Assembly: GCA_016721245.1 (NCBI GenBank)
Contig: JADKIQ010000009.1
Coordinates: 62,001-126,000 of the forward strand
Source: Sphingobacteriales bacterium
Lineage (GTDB): Bacteria > Bacteroidota > Bacteroidia > Chitinophagales > JADIYW01
Length of the DNA stretch: 64,000 bases
Direction of reading: 5' to 3'
Part shown: in pieces, positions 1 through 9,636 of the stretch
Layout of the letters: every line of letters starts with the position of its first letter
Position numbering within the stretch: position 1 is the stretch's first letter
Position numbers and translations under genes: made by a program
Notes under the pieces: generated by a model
What the model was told of the DNA's origin: nothing
The model's database searches: none
What the model saw: the letters and a program-made list of their open reading frames with translations, nothing else

Positions 1-1
1 T

Positions 2-763
2 CCCCGTGATGCCCTGCATCCTTGGTACTGGGAGCCAACAGATGCTGCACATTTAAAACCTGCAGAACCTTACTGGGGACAAATGCGCCCTTTCGTTCTA
101 GATTCATCTGCAGAAATGGAAATCCCGCAATCCGTAGCATTTACGGAAGATACGGCATCCACTTTCGGAAGACAGGCAAGAGAAGTACAGGAAACGGTAA
201 ACAGTAAAACTGCGGAGCAAAATAATATAGTGTTGTGGTGGCGCGACCAGACCTTTGCGCAAACACCTGCCGGACACTGGATGGGTATTGTGCAGTATGT
301 GCTGCATGTAAAGGGGTATAAACTTGATAAAGCGGCTGAGTTGTACGCATTGGTCGGTATCACCACTTCCGATGCCTTTATTTCCTGCTGGGATGCAAAA
401 TATAAATACAACCTGCTGCGTCCTGAAACCTATATCCGTGCTTATATCGACCCATTTTGGACAACGGGGCAGGGTAGCGACATTACACCAACTTTTCCGG
501 AATATCCATCCGGGCATTCGGTTTGTTCGGGAGCTGCGGCAAAAGTGCTGACCGATGCGTTGGGTACCGTTGCGTTTACGGATAGCATCAATATCACGTT
601 GGGTTATCAACCGCGTTCATTCCTTTCTTTTAATGAAGCAGCAAATGAAGCAGCCATGTCTCGTTTGTACGGTGGTATCCACTATAGAGACGCCATTGAA
701 AACGGATTGCAACAAGGCAGAAATGTGGGACAGAAAGTAACGAATACCATCCGATTCCGATAA
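2..763 (+). CDS. PAP2/vanadium-dependent haloperoxidase family protein (5' end missing)
   Basis: The reading frame is open from base 2, so the gene enters from the left edge and only about 253 C-terminal residues are present. The motif YPSGHSVCSGAA and the later SRLYGGIHYRDA match the second and third conserved motifs of the PAP2 phosphatase/vanadium haloperoxidase fold, which hold the phosphate- or vanadate-binding histidines. The RPETYIRAYIDPFW stretch is also usual in the bacterial haloperoxidase-like branch, which tends to be exported. Substrate cannot be told from sequence: members include true haloperoxidases and acid phosphatases. The gene ends at a strong hairpin shared with the convergent reductase gene. 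Confidence 0.8.
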   Translation, partial: PRDALHPWYWEPTDAAHLKPAEPYWGQMRPFVLDSSAEMEIPQSVAFTEDTASTFGRQAREVQETVNSKTAEQNNIVLWWRDQTFAQTPAGHWMGIVQYVLHVKGYKLDKAAELYALVGITTSDAFISCWDAKYKYNLLRPETYIRAYIDPFWTTGQGSDITPTFPEYPSGHSVCSGAAAKVLTDALGTVAFTDSINITLGYQPRSFLSFNEAANEAAMSRLYGGIHYRDAIENGLQQGRNVGQKVTNTIRFR

Positions 764-769
764 AAAATT

Positions 770-800
770 AAAAGTCCCGAATTGTAATCGGGACTTTTTT
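770..800. terminator. Bidirectional intrinsic terminator
   Basis: AAAAGTCCCGA and TCGGGACTTTT pair around a 7-nt loop and are flanked by A- and T-runs. It lies between convergent genes ending at 763 and 818 and can serve both. Confidence 0.85.
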
Positions 801-817
801 ATGAAGCACTTTTCAGA

Positions 818-1864
818 TTAATAAAATTCAGAACCAGGCATTTCCAAAACCAATTTGGCACCAAATAATTCCGCCGGTGTGTGATAGCCGGGTTTCAGTG
901 ATTTATCCGCCAGTATTTTTTGTGTTATGATAAGCGACATTTCTGCCGTCAGCTTATAGCCTTCCGCTGTTTTGAGTCGGGCTTCCGCCACGTCGCCTTT
1001 GGCGTTCGTTACTTTTCCATACACCAGAGATTTTCCCTTTTCACGTTGTTCCTCCGTAGGTCCGGTAATATTTTTGTCTACATACGCCTGAATTCTCTTT
1101 TTTACAAAGCCAATACGAACAATAGGATTGAATAAAAACTGCAGTTTCATCGCATTGTAACTGCTTTTCGGAACACCCGTAAACACTTTTATATTCGGAA
1201 TGCCTGTCGTGTGATAGGCGGTTGAAACATCGCCCCAGGGAATAGTCATGCAAAATAATTGTTTGCTTCCAAAGTCTACTACCTTGCCTTCCTTACCGGT
1301 TGCTTGCGTCACTATTTTTCCGTTTTCTCTTACCGCTCCTGATCTTCCCAAACCTTCTACCATGGTGCTCATGGTACCATGAGAGATACTGCCGCCCAAG
1401 CCTGCCCAGGCCAGTTCCAAATGTGTGGCATCCGGCATTTTTTCGTGCAGGTATTTTGACATGCAATCGGTGGGCACCACATCAAACCCAACACCTGACA
1501 TTACAATAATATTTTTTTCTGCCGCTTTCTGATGGAAAGATTTTACCAGCTCAAACACTTCAATTTCTCCCGTGATATCCAGATAATGCGTGCCTGCCTG
1601 CAAACAAGCTTTTACCATTGGTTTTGCCGTTCTGCTGAAAGGGCCAGCGCAATTTAATACTAATGGGAATTTAGAAAGCTGTGATGCTGCCAAAGCAACA
1701 TCCTCTAACCCGAAGATTAAATACTCCAGTCCGAATGCATCGGCGATGGGCTTTACTTTACTTTCGGTTCTGCCGGCAAGTGTTGGCTTTAAGCCAATTT
1801 TTACCGCATGTTCTACTGTAATTTTGCCTGTATAACCGCTGGCACCGTAAATCAGAAATGACAT
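818..1864 (-). CDS. Saccharopine dehydrogenase-like NAD(P)-binding reductase
   Basis: The 348-residue protein opens with a Rossmann segment (FLIYGASGYTGK), followed by LAGRTESKV, the arrangement seen in the saccharopine dehydrogenase NADP-binding family that includes trans-acting enoyl reductases and yeast Ygl039/YNR-type oxidoreductases. A second conserved block, LNCAGPFSRTAKPMVKAC, and MSGVGFDVVPTDC are typical of the enoyl-reductase-like branch. It is probably cytoplasmic and NAD(P)H-dependent. Nothing in the neighbourhood identifies the substrate, and a lysine-pathway role should not be assumed. It is transcribed alone, with a dispersed repeat immediately upstream. Confidence 0.75.
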   Translation of the reverse strand: MSFLIYGASGYTGKITVEHAVKIGLKPTLAGRTESKVKPIADAFGLEYLIFGLEDVALAASQLSKFPLVLNCAGPFSRTAKPMVKACLQAGTHYLDITGEIEVFELVKSFHQKAAEKNIIVMSGVGFDVVPTDCMSKYLHEKMPDATHLELAWAGLGGSISHGTMSTMVEGLGRSGAVRENGKIVTQATGKEGKVVDFGSKQLFCMTIPWGDVSTAYHTTGIPNIKVFTGVPKSSYNAMKLQFLFNPIVRIGFVKKRIQAYVDKNITGPTEEQREKGKSLVYGKVTNAKGDVAEARLKTAEGYKLTAEMSLIITQKILADKSLKPGYHTPAELFGAKLVLEMPGSEFY

Positions 1865-1880
1865 ATTTTTTTGTTTTTAA

Positions 1881-1958
1881 CGTCATTGCGAGGCACAAAT
1901 CAATCTCTTTAATTTATACAGATTGTTTCCGACTTCGTTCTTCGTCGTCGCAATGACG
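1881..1958. repeat. CGTCATTGCG-type dispersed palindromic repeat
   Basis: A 78-bp intergenic element has perfect 10-bp inverted ends (CGTCATTGCG at 1881-1890 and CGCAATGACG at 1949-1958) and an inner imperfect pairing of AATCAATCT with AGATTGTTT. Related sequences recur at 21813, 26196, 27650 and 39243. Confidence 0.75.
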
Positions 1959-1965
1959 TGGTTAA

Positions 1966-3543
1966 TTAATTTTTATCAATCTCAATAATACTTACCACCG
2001 CATTTTTACTTTCGCTTTGCGCAGAAAACACAATGCGGCCTTGGTTAGAGCCATATTGAACATTGGTCAAAGTACTGCTGTTTAAGGCACTCATCACTTT
2101 TGCTTTGTAATCGCCTTGTGCACTATTTATTGCAGTATTTGTTTGGTTGTAATCTATAGGCTCTTTAGTTACCACAATCGCCATCCTATCTTTATTGCCT
2201 ATGTTATCTGCTTGCAGTGATTGGCTTTTCGGAAATAATCGATAGCCTGTGATGCCACAAAATGCAGTATGTTTCGGTGAATACGGAAATAATACATAAC
2301 TACTGCCATCGGTTTCTTGTCCGAAAATATAAATATAACACTCAATAGAATTTTGTACTTCTATTTTAAATTTCGTGCCTTTTGCCACGGGTGTAGTAGT
2401 AGAAAATAAATTTCCTGAATTCGTTAAGCTGATATATTTTTTGGTATCATTGTTTACTAAACCAATCGCACATTCAAATTTGCGGGCAGCCATTTCGCCG
2501 CGTTTTGGCAAGGGCTGTAAGGCATATGCTTCTTTATTGAAATGCATAAAATCTTTGTAGCGCACCCAGGCAACACCGTCTTCGCCCCAACTTGGCCCCC
2601 AGCTGTTCATGATTTGGAAAGAACCACCTTCCAGTCTGTCGTCGTAGCCGATAATGCACATGCAGTGTCCGCCGAAACCTTCCATACTGTAATCATCCTG
2701 CGTAGGAATCCACATTTTTTTGCCCATCATATCTTGCATAAAAGAACCGCCCACCATGTTGCCAATAATTACAGGCGCACCTTTTGCCAGATATTGTTTG
2801 ATAGCAAAAAAATCTGTTTGGTAATCATCGCCATCTTTAGATAAGCGCTCGTATCCGCGAATTTTAAATTGCTGTGCAGCCTGCAAAACCTGCTGATTCG
2901 GTTCTCGTGAACAACTTTGGTCGGTATATTCAAAATATTTTTTCGGAATATCACCGGCTTGCTCCATGACTTTACAGGCATTGATAATATAAGCACCCTG
3001 GCAATTTTCATGACCAATTTGATTGTAAACAAAAGAAGGGCTCATGGCAATTTCATCCGGATTTTGGCCGGTGGAGGAAGCTTCTAAAATGGTGCGTGCT
3101 GCATAAGAACTACCCCAGCCTACACAAGAACCCTGCTCGCCCTGATCCATACGAGATGGTGCGAATTTTAGTAAACTTACATATTCAGGCAATGGATTTT
3201 TTTCATATTCTGAAAGTGCTGCAGCCACTTCTGCCTTGTCATACACTTCTTGTTTCATTTCTGCACCGGTGGCTAAACTCGTTTGATTTGAATTGGAAGG
3301 CAAGCCGCCGCCGCCAAGCAATCCACTTTTAAACAAGAAAAACGCACCGATTAATAAAATCGGAATCCCAATTAATGGTTTTTTAAAAATTAATTTCAGG
3401 ATGATAGGTAAAAATGCAGTTAAGCAACCGCCTCCACCAGGCAAGCCGCCTCCACCGCCACCGCCGCGCGAACCACCGCCGCCGTCATTACTTGGAACAT
3501 AATCTTGTTGCTGATTTTCATCTTCAGTCATTCGTATAGGCAT
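1966..3543 (-). CDS. Membrane-anchored papain-like (C1) cysteine protease with DUF4384-like C-terminus
   Basis: The 525-residue protein has a glycine-rich N-terminal tail (about residues 18-40), a hydrophobic membrane segment (about 41-72) and a papain-fold domain. The catalytic triad can be read directly: Cys140 in DQGEQGSCVGWGSS, His293 in GGHCMCIIGYDD and Asn313 in MNSWGPSWGE. Residues from about 355 to 470 resemble the DUF4384 domain often found in secreted Bacteroidota proteases (YVLFPYSPKHTAF is the recognisable core). The gene is divergent from a caspase-like protease gene 108-123 bp away, depending on its start, which suggests a shared regulatory region and perhaps a joint role. A nearby in-frame ATG at 3531 is an alternative start. 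Substrate and biological role are unknown. Confidence 0.85.
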   Translation of the reverse strand: MPIRMTEDENQQQDYVPSNDGGGGSRGGGGGGGLPGGGGCLTAFLPIILKLIFKKPLIGIPILLIGAFFLFKSGLLGGGGLPSNSNQTSLATGAEMKQEVYDKAEVAAALSEYEKNPLPEYVSLLKFAPSRMDQGEQGSCVGWGSSYAARTILEASSTGQNPDEIAMSPSFVYNQIGHENCQGAYIINACKVMEQAGDIPKKYFEYTDQSCSREPNQQVLQAAQQFKIRGYERLSKDGDDYQTDFFAIKQYLAKGAPVIIGNMVGGSFMQDMMGKKMWIPTQDDYSMEGFGGHCMCIIGYDDRLEGGSFQIMNSWGPSWGEDGVAWVRYKDFMHFNKEAYALQPLPKRGEMAARKFECAIGLVNNDTKKYISLTNSGNLFSTTTPVAKGTKFKIEVQNSIECYIYIFGQETDGSSYVLFPYSPKHTAFCGITGYRLFPKSQSLQADNIGNKDRMAIVVTKEPIDYNQTNTAINSAQGDYKAKVMSALNSSTLTNVQYGSNQGRIVFSAQSESKNAVVSIIEIDKN

Positions 3544-3666
3544 ACCATAAATTTTAGGATGGAAAATTAAGCATTAAAAATTAAATAAACTATGCTCAAC
3601 GGAGACAGATTATGGTGCAGAACAAAAAGAGGATGAAGGTATTAGCGTTTTTTGTTATATTTAATA

Positions 3667-5802
3667 ATGCGAAAAAGCTGTTTTGTATACATATTGCTTT
3701 TTGTCTCTTTTTTACAACTTGGATTCTCACAAACAAGAAGAGCATTAATTATTGGTATCAATGATTATTATTACAGAGATGCTAAAACAAACCAAATTGT
3801 GCGTGATCCTGCGAATTCTCTAAAAGGGTGTGAAAATGACGCAAAATCTGTGAAGGAGTTAATTATTTCCCGTTTCGGATTTAAAGCGGAGGGCATAAAG
3901 GAATTATACAGCGCACAAGCCACCAAAAAAAACATACTGGACGAACTGGATAAAATGCTGAAGGCAAGTAAAACGGGAGACAATGTCTTTTTTTACTATT
4001 CTGGACATGGTGTACAAATGCCGAATGCTTCAGGAAACTCCACCGATGAAGCCATTGCTCCCACCGATGTTTTATACCAGAAAAACGGATTTATTTTAAG
4101 TCTTCAGCTTGCGGCTATCTTTAATACGTTTGTAGATAAAAAGATAACACTGACGACCATTTTTGATTGTTGTCACAGTTGGGGTACACGAACCGTAGTA
4201 GTAAAAAGCGGAGATAAGTATGTCGTCAAAGAAGAAAGTAACGTAGGAAGTGGCGGAAATATAAATAATCAAAATACGGGAGGAGGATTTTTTCAGGAAT
4301 TTGAAGCGCTTGACCTGGACGAGCCTCTTGCAGGAATGCAGGAAGAACCAAACGGAGGTACAGAAATAAGAGAACTGAATTTTTACGACTATCAGTCGCA
4401 TACGGAAGGACTAACAGACACCTTATATATTTCGGATGAGAAATTTATAACCGAAATAAAGAAAGACAATGGTGCTGCCGTTTCTTCAAAATTATTAGGA
4501 GAAAATGTTGGAACCGCTGTAGGCCCGGCCAAGAGAGTAAATTCCAATTTCTTATTTTTGTCTGCGACGGACGATGACCAGGTAGCGTTGGAAAAAGCGG
4601 ATGAAAGCCGCAACAGACATGGCGTTTTTACGAAGGCTTTAATAGAAGTCTTTAAGAAAAATCCACCGACCATTACAGCACAGCAGGTGTTTAATAAAAT
4701 CGGTGTGGAATTAAAAAAGCGCAACTATTCTCAAACACCCACGCTTAGAAGCGCCCCGGAACGTAAATCAAAAAACCTGCTGGGCGTTTCTCCTGCATGG
4801 GTAAAAAAAGATGTGTTTACAAAATGTATCGCGGCTTCGAATGGTACTCTTACGTTTGACAAAGGAGCGCTTACCGGTATTCTGAAAGGCAACATATTAC
4901 AAGATATAACTAACCCAGCGGTGACAGTCGAAGTGCAGTCGCAGAGCGGAGAAAATAATGCTATTGCCACAGCTGCCAAAGGAAAGGCTCTGCTTGGACA
5001 TACTTTTAAAATAGTAAGCTGGTATGTGAAATCAGATCCTTTACTGAAGGTGTATATCCCGAAACAAAATTTTACGCTGGCGGAGTTAACTGCTTTTTTA
5101 ATAAAGAAAGTAAAACCATTGCTGCAGAAAGATAATGTCCCCGGATTATACAACAATGCCATAAACTTCCGTGCTTTTGAAGCTAGCGGATCATTCTCTA
5201 AAATTTTTGTGACACCGGGAAAAATAAGTTACGTAAATGGCAAGACACAGGAAACAAAAGTAATCCCCGATATCAGTAAAAAAACAATAGAGATCGTTAA
5301 TCAAAACAATGCCTTTTTTATTTACCTGCCACCTCCTTCAGAAGCCTGCACCTTATTGGAAGCTATGTGTAAGAAAGACCAGAATATACAGATGGTAGAT
5401 GACCCTGCACAGGCAGATGTGTCTTTTTACTGTGCCTACACCAAGAGTATAACGGAAAGTAAGGATATTACAAGTAAACCGATTATTCCGGAGACCACAC
5501 CTGAATTTGATTTACTGTCGAATATTTTCGTGCAATCGCCAAACAATCAGGATATTTCTGCTGGTATGTTCAAGGAATCCAAACCCCAGTCATCTAATTT
5601 GGTGTTGGCATATAGTAAAGAAACAGTCGGCCCTGCACTAAACAGTAATAAACACCAGCCCCTGATACCCTTTATTTTAATTGAAACCGATGCAGGCCTC
5701 GGCTTTACTTCCCCACAGGAAATGGCGCAAAAAATGTACTCCTGGCTGTTATATACCGCCAGTAAAAGAGGTGTATGGTTGAATGGATGGGCAAAGAAGT
5801 AA
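3667..5802 (+). CDS. Exported caspase-family (C14) cysteine protease
   Basis: I chose the ATG at 3667 because it gives a clean signal peptide (MRKSCFVYILLFVSFLQLGFSQ); an in-frame TTG at 3652 only adds five residues. The caspase/metacaspase p20-like domain follows at once: RRALIIGINDYYYRD, then the catalytic His114 in FFYYSGHGVQM and catalytic Cys169 in FDCCHSWGTR, with a DEAIAPTDV segment between them as in metacaspase-like proteins. A further block, FLFLSATDDDQVALEK with RHGVFTKAL, is the end of the caspase fold. The remaining ~330 residues are a C-terminal region I cannot assign. It is divergent from the papain-like protease gene. Exported caspase homologues are common in Bacteroidota but their targets are mostly unknown. 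Confidence 0.85.
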   Translation: MRKSCFVYILLFVSFLQLGFSQTRRALIIGINDYYYRDAKTNQIVRDPANSLKGCENDAKSVKELIISRFGFKAEGIKELYSAQATKKNILDELDKMLKASKTGDNVFFYYSGHGVQMPNASGNSTDEAIAPTDVLYQKNGFILSLQLAAIFNTFVDKKITLTTIFDCCHSWGTRTVVVKSGDKYVVKEESNVGSGGNINNQNTGGGFFQEFEALDLDEPLAGMQEEPNGGTEIRELNFYDYQSHTEGLTDTLYISDEKFITEIKKDNGAAVSSKLLGENVGTAVGPAKRVNSNFLFLSATDDDQVALEKADESRNRHGVFTKALIEVFKKNPPTITAQQVFNKIGVELKKRNYSQTPTLRSAPERKSKNLLGVSPAWVKKDVFTKCIAASNGTLTFDKGALTGILKGNILQDITNPAVTVEVQSQSGENNAIATAAKGKALLGHTFKIVSWYVKSDPLLKVYIPKQNFTLAELTAFLIKKVKPLLQKDNVPGLYNNAINFRAFEASGSFSKIFVTPGKISYVNGKTQETKVIPDISKKTIEIVNQNNAFFIYLPPPSEACTLLEAMCKKDQNIQMVDDPAQADVSFYCAYTKSITESKDITSKPIIPETTPEFDLLSNIFVQSPNNQDISAGMFKESKPQSSNLVLAYSKETVGPALNSNKHQPLIPFILIETDAGLGFTSPQEMAQKMYSWLLYTASKRGVWLNGWAKK

Positions 5803-5816
5803 AGGTATTGTATAAA

Positions 5817-5857
5817 ATAAAAATCCCGCTCCGAATAATCAGAGCGGGATTTTTTAT
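5817..5857. terminator. Bidirectional intrinsic terminator
   Basis: AAAATCCCGCTC pairs with GAGCGGGATTTT across a 10-nt loop, with A- and T-runs outside. It separates the caspase gene from the convergent asd gene. Confidence 0.85.
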
Positions 5858-5872
5858 ATCAGCAGGAGAGTA

Positions 5873-6865
5873 TTATCCTATCAACCCTTGTTTCAATAAA
5901 TACTCACCAATTTGTACAGCGTTCGTAGCAGCGCCTTTGCGTAAGTTGTCAGCTACAATCCATAAGTTCAGTGTTTTTGGCTGAGTTTCATCGCGGCGGA
6001 TTCTGCCAACGAATACTTCATCTTTTCCGTGTGCGTCCATTGGCATCGGATATTTCTGATTTGCCGGATCATCCACCACAATTACACCTTCCGCTTTTTC
6101 TAAAATAGAGAAAACATCTGCCAACTCAAATTCGTTTTCAAATTCAATATTCACGCTCTCACTGTGGCCGCCCATCACCGGAATACGAATCGTAGTAGCT
6201 GTCACCTTGATGTTTTCATCACGCATGATTTTATTGGTCTCTTTCACCATTTTCATTTCTTCTTTGGTGTAACCGTTATCCATAAACACATCAATCTGCG
6301 GAATCACGTTCAAATCGATTTTGTATTTGTATGCCATTTCGCCTTCAATGCCGTTGCGCTCATTCATCAATTGATCCACCGCTTTTTTGCCGGTTCCTGT
6401 TACCGACTGATAGGTAGAAACAACGACTCTTTTAATCTTGTATTTCTGGTGCAAAGGATTCATCACCACTACCATCTGTATGGTAGAGCAGTTTGGATTG
6501 GCAATAATCTTATCGTCTTTGGTTAATGCATCCGCATTGATTTCCGGAACCACTAATTTTTTAGTAGGGTCCATGCGCCATGCCGAAGAGTTGTCGACCA
6601 CAGTGATACCTGCTTCTGCAAATTTAGGTGCCCATTCTAAAGAGGTAGAGCCACCGGCAGAAAACAGCGCCAAATCCGGTTTCATCTCAATCGCCTGCTG
6701 AGGTGTAACCACTGTATATTCATTTCCCTTAAAAGAGATTTTCTTACCGGCAGAACGCTCTGATGCCACCGGAATTAATTCTGTTACGGGAAAGTTTCTT
6801 TCTGTTAAAACTTTCATCATTTCGCCACCTACTAAACCAGTGGAACCTACTACTGCTACTTTCAT
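5873..6865 (-). CDS. asd: Aspartate-semialdehyde dehydrogenase
   Basis: This enzyme reduces aspartyl phosphate to aspartate semialdehyde with NADPH, the branch point to lysine/diaminopimelate, threonine and methionine. The 330-residue length is normal. The N-terminal VAVVGSTGLVGGEM is the NADP-binding loop, Cys126 in NPNCSTIQ is the catalytic nucleophile and His234 in GGHSESVN is the acid/base residue. The start ATG at 6865 needs no extension. It stands alone, with a Bacteroidota-type -7 element about 25 bp upstream. The assignment is secure. Confidence 0.96.
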   Translation of the reverse strand: MKVAVVGSTGLVGGEMMKVLTERNFPVTELIPVASERSAGKKISFKGNEYTVVTPQQAIEMKPDLALFSAGGSTSLEWAPKFAEAGITVVDNSSAWRMDPTKKLVVPEINADALTKDDKIIANPNCSTIQMVVVMNPLHQKYKIKRVVVSTYQSVTGTGKKAVDQLMNERNGIEGEMAYKYKIDLNVIPQIDVFMDNGYTKEEMKMVKETNKIMRDENIKVTATTIRIPVMGGHSESVNIEFENEFELADVFSILEKAEGVIVVDDPANQKYPMPMDAHGKDEVFVGRIRRDETQPKTLNLWIVADNLRKGAATNAVQIGEYLLKQGLIG

Positions 6866-6889
6866 GGATTATTTTCTTTTATTTAACTA

Positions 6890-6897
6890 CAAAAATA
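6890..6897 (-). promoter_or_regulatory. Candidate asd promoter -7 element
   Basis: On the minus strand the sequence TATTTTTG fits the Bacteroidota -7 consensus TAnnTTTG and would start transcription roughly 20 nt before the asd ATG. I see no convincing TTTG at -33, so confidence is moderate. Confidence 0.45.
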
Positions 6898-6951
6898 GAT
6901 AATTAACGGCACTAATATTTTTAATTTAACATTACTAAAACAACCTTTCCT

Positions 6952-6983
6952 GTTGGAATAACGACATAGATTAGAGATATTTG
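6952..6983 (+). promoter_or_regulatory. Candidate promoter of the lamin-tail surface protein gene
   Basis: GTTG at 6952-6955 and GATATTTG at 6976-6983 are separated by 20 bp, one mismatch each from TTTG/TAnnTTTG. The predicted start of transcription falls just before the ATG at 7002. Confidence 0.4.
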
Positions 6984-7001
6984 TTTATCCTGCCGACCCA
7001 A

Positions 7002-9569
7002 ATGAGAAAAATTTTATTTTATACATTACTGTTTTTTTCTATCTCAACTTATGCCCAGTTCGAAGAGCATTTTACAGATGGAGGTTTTAACGTAAATCCA
7101 CATTGGGATACGTTGGGCTCTACTTTTATTGTTGTGAATCAGGTATTAAATTTTCAGGGAGTAAATAACAGTGGTAAAGCAGCCATTGTGACAGAAGACA
7201 ATGTCGGACCAAGTGTTCAATGGGAATTTTATCTTAGACTGGGATTTCAGCCAACAGACACAGACCATGTTAAAATTGTTTTGGGTTCCGATGATCAGGA
7301 GTTAAGAGACGATTTTAATGGATATTTTCTAAAAATCGGACAAAACGGAACTAATGACGGACTGGACTTTTACCGCAAAGACGGCGCAAATGAAACGCTG
7401 ATAAAAAGTATGTTAAGCGCTCAGTTTATTTCAGGAGCAGATGCAAATTTTAAAATTGTAAAAAACAATCTGGGTAAATGGTTTTTTTACTGGAAAAATA
7501 ATGGACAGACAGGTTATACGGTGATTGACAGTCTCAGAGAAAGCACATATTATTCATCTTCCTATTTTGGAATGATTTGTACTTACACGGCAGCATCTAA
7601 AGATAGTTTCTGGTTGGATGATGTGTATTCTATTCGTTTGCCTTTGGTGTCAACGGATACAATTCCGCCCAATGTTGTAAGAGCTGAATTGATAAACAGT
7701 CATCATATTGATGTTTATTTTGATGAAGTACTGGATGTGGCATCAGCGCAAACAATTGCGAACTATACGCTCTCTGTATTAGATAATCCTACAACAGCGG
7801 TTCTGGATGCAGCTAATAAGAAATTAGTACACTTGTATTATTCCATTAGATTTTCATCTAATACCACTTATTCATTGACCACCAGTTTTGTGAAAGATTC
7901 TGTGGGAAATGCGATGACGGTTTCGCATGTAGATGTTATAACTACGCCCTATTATGCAATTGCAGGAGATGTTATTGTAAATGAAATTATGGTGAAACCA
8001 CCAGCCACGGGGCTGCCCAATAAGCAATACGTGGAATTACGAAACAACTCTGGTGAAAGCATTCGCCTCAAAGACTGGAAGCTGAATAACCGGATTTTAT
8101 ATGACGGATATTTAGCACCGAACGGATATGTTATTTTATGTCCGGCAGCTGATACAGCAGGATTCAAAGTGTTGGGCAATACAGTTGGGGTAAGTAACTG
8201 GTCTTTGCTTGGATTTAGCGGAGCGGCAACGATAAGAACAGACGACGATATACTGATGGACTCATTGCCTTATACTGATGAAACCTATCAGGATCCGGTA
8301 AAACAATTAGGCGGATGGTCGATGGAGTTGGACTCACAACGATATGCAGGCAACTGTCCGAAAGATTTATTTTGGTCCGCATCCAATAATTCTTTAGGAG
8401 GAACTCCGGGAACACTGAACAGTAAAGGATTTTCTACCCGATACATTCATGCTACAGATAGTTTATTAAACAGCACTTCCATAGAAATAAACTTTCATGC
8501 TCCGATGGGTCCAGATGAAGTGGAAAGTATTTCAAATTATACTATCGATAACGGAGCTTCGATTCAATCCGTTGTTGCCTTGAACGGATATGCGTCTAAA
8601 GCAAAAATTACATTCACTAATCCATTGCTGGAAAATACCATTTATACACTCATTATCCGTCAGTTTTCTGCATGTATCGGATATGTTCATGCTGCGGATA
8701 CGTTTAAAATTGCAATCACACAAATTCCCGAAGAAGGAGAATTAATTATCAATGAAGTACTGTTTCATCCGAATGCTTCCGGTGAGCAGTTTGTTGAATT
8801 GTATAACAAAACGAACAAGCTTTTTAAAATAAAAGATTTAATCATAGCACAGGCAGATGCTGTTAGCGGAATCGAAAACCAAACGCTTAATTTGCAAAAC
8901 ACATCGGGATTTATTTTTCCCAATGATTACCTGTTGTTAAGCAAAAATAAAAACAGCATTAAAGCGCAATACAATGCAACAGTCTTGTCTAAATGCGTAG
9001 ATGTAAATTTGCCGTTGCTGGATACAAGAGAAGATATCGTTGTATTGAAGAATTCCGAAAATGAAGCAATAGACAAACTGCATTATTATGAAGACTGGCA
9101 TTTCCCTTTGATAACAACAAAACAAGGCGTTTCACTGGAAAGAACATCTTTTGATGCGGCAACACAATTAAAGCGAAACTGGCATTCTGCCGCACCGGAA
9201 GTGCTGGCGACTCCCGGCTATCTGAATTCTGAAGATTCATATGAACTGCAGGGTGATGTACATATTATTCCGGAAGTATTTTCGCCGGATGGAGATGGTG
9301 TGGACGATGTTGCTACCATTACCTATTCGTTCGATGATGCGGGAAGTACCGTAAATGTTTATTTATTTAATGCTGACGGAAGGCTTGCCAATCATTTGGT
9401 AAAAGATGTTACTATACCAAAAGAAGGTGTTTTTATCTGGAATGGTGATGATGAAAACGGAGAAAAAAAGGATGTAGGTATTTACTTTCTGGTATTTGAA
9501 CGCAAACAAACAGACGGAACAAAATTGATTTACAAACGCAGATGTGTTTTAGCCGCAAAACTGAATTAA
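7002..9569 (+). CDS. Large secreted lamin-tail-domain protein with gliding-type C-terminal domain
   Basis: The ATG at 7002 gives a typical signal peptide (MRKILFYTLLFFSISTYAQ); an earlier TTG at 6981 adds an unlikely seven residues. After a jelly-roll-like N-terminal region there are two lamin-tail-like domains, recognisable by DVIVNEIMVKP...KQYVELRN and by ELIINEVLFHP...GEQFVELYN. Between them sit Ig-like segments of the type DTIPPNVVRAELINSHHIDV. The last ~90 residues (PEVFSPDGDGVDDVATITY to VGIYFLVFER) match the gliding-motility-associated/FlgD-like C-terminal domain that serves as a type B sorting signal for the type IX secretion system. It is therefore expected to be exported to the cell surface or medium. 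Function beyond adhesion or scaffolding cannot be told. Confidence 0.8.
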   Translation: MRKILFYTLLFFSISTYAQFEEHFTDGGFNVNPHWDTLGSTFIVVNQVLNFQGVNNSGKAAIVTEDNVGPSVQWEFYLRLGFQPTDTDHVKIVLGSDDQELRDDFNGYFLKIGQNGTNDGLDFYRKDGANETLIKSMLSAQFISGADANFKIVKNNLGKWFFYWKNNGQTGYTVIDSLRESTYYSSSYFGMICTYTAASKDSFWLDDVYSIRLPLVSTDTIPPNVVRAELINSHHIDVYFDEVLDVASAQTIANYTLSVLDNPTTAVLDAANKKLVHLYYSIRFSSNTTYSLTTSFVKDSVGNAMTVSHVDVITTPYYAIAGDVIVNEIMVKPPATGLPNKQYVELRNNSGESIRLKDWKLNNRILYDGYLAPNGYVILCPAADTAGFKVLGNTVGVSNWSLLGFSGAATIRTDDDILMDSLPYTDETYQDPVKQLGGWSMELDSQRYAGNCPKDLFWSASNNSLGGTPGTLNSKGFSTRYIHATDSLLNSTSIEINFHAPMGPDEVESISNYTIDNGASIQSVVALNGYASKAKITFTNPLLENTIYTLIIRQFSACIGYVHAADTFKIAITQIPEEGELIINEVLFHPNASGEQFVELYNKTNKLFKIKDLIIAQADAVSGIENQTLNLQNTSGFIFPNDYLLLSKNKNSIKAQYNATVLSKCVDVNLPLLDTREDIVVLKNSENEAIDKLHYYEDWHFPLITTKQGVSLERTSFDAATQLKRNWHSAAPEVLATPGYLNSEDSYELQGDVHIIPEVFSPDGDGVDDVATITYSFDDAGSTVNVYLFNADGRLANHLVKDVTIPKEGVFIWNGDDENGEKKDVGIYFLVFERKQTDGTKLIYKRRCVLAAKLN

Positions 9570-9636
9570 ACTGCATCAGCCGATACAACTTGTATTTATT
9601 TTATTTTACTTTATATTCTAAACAGAATTGTTAATC

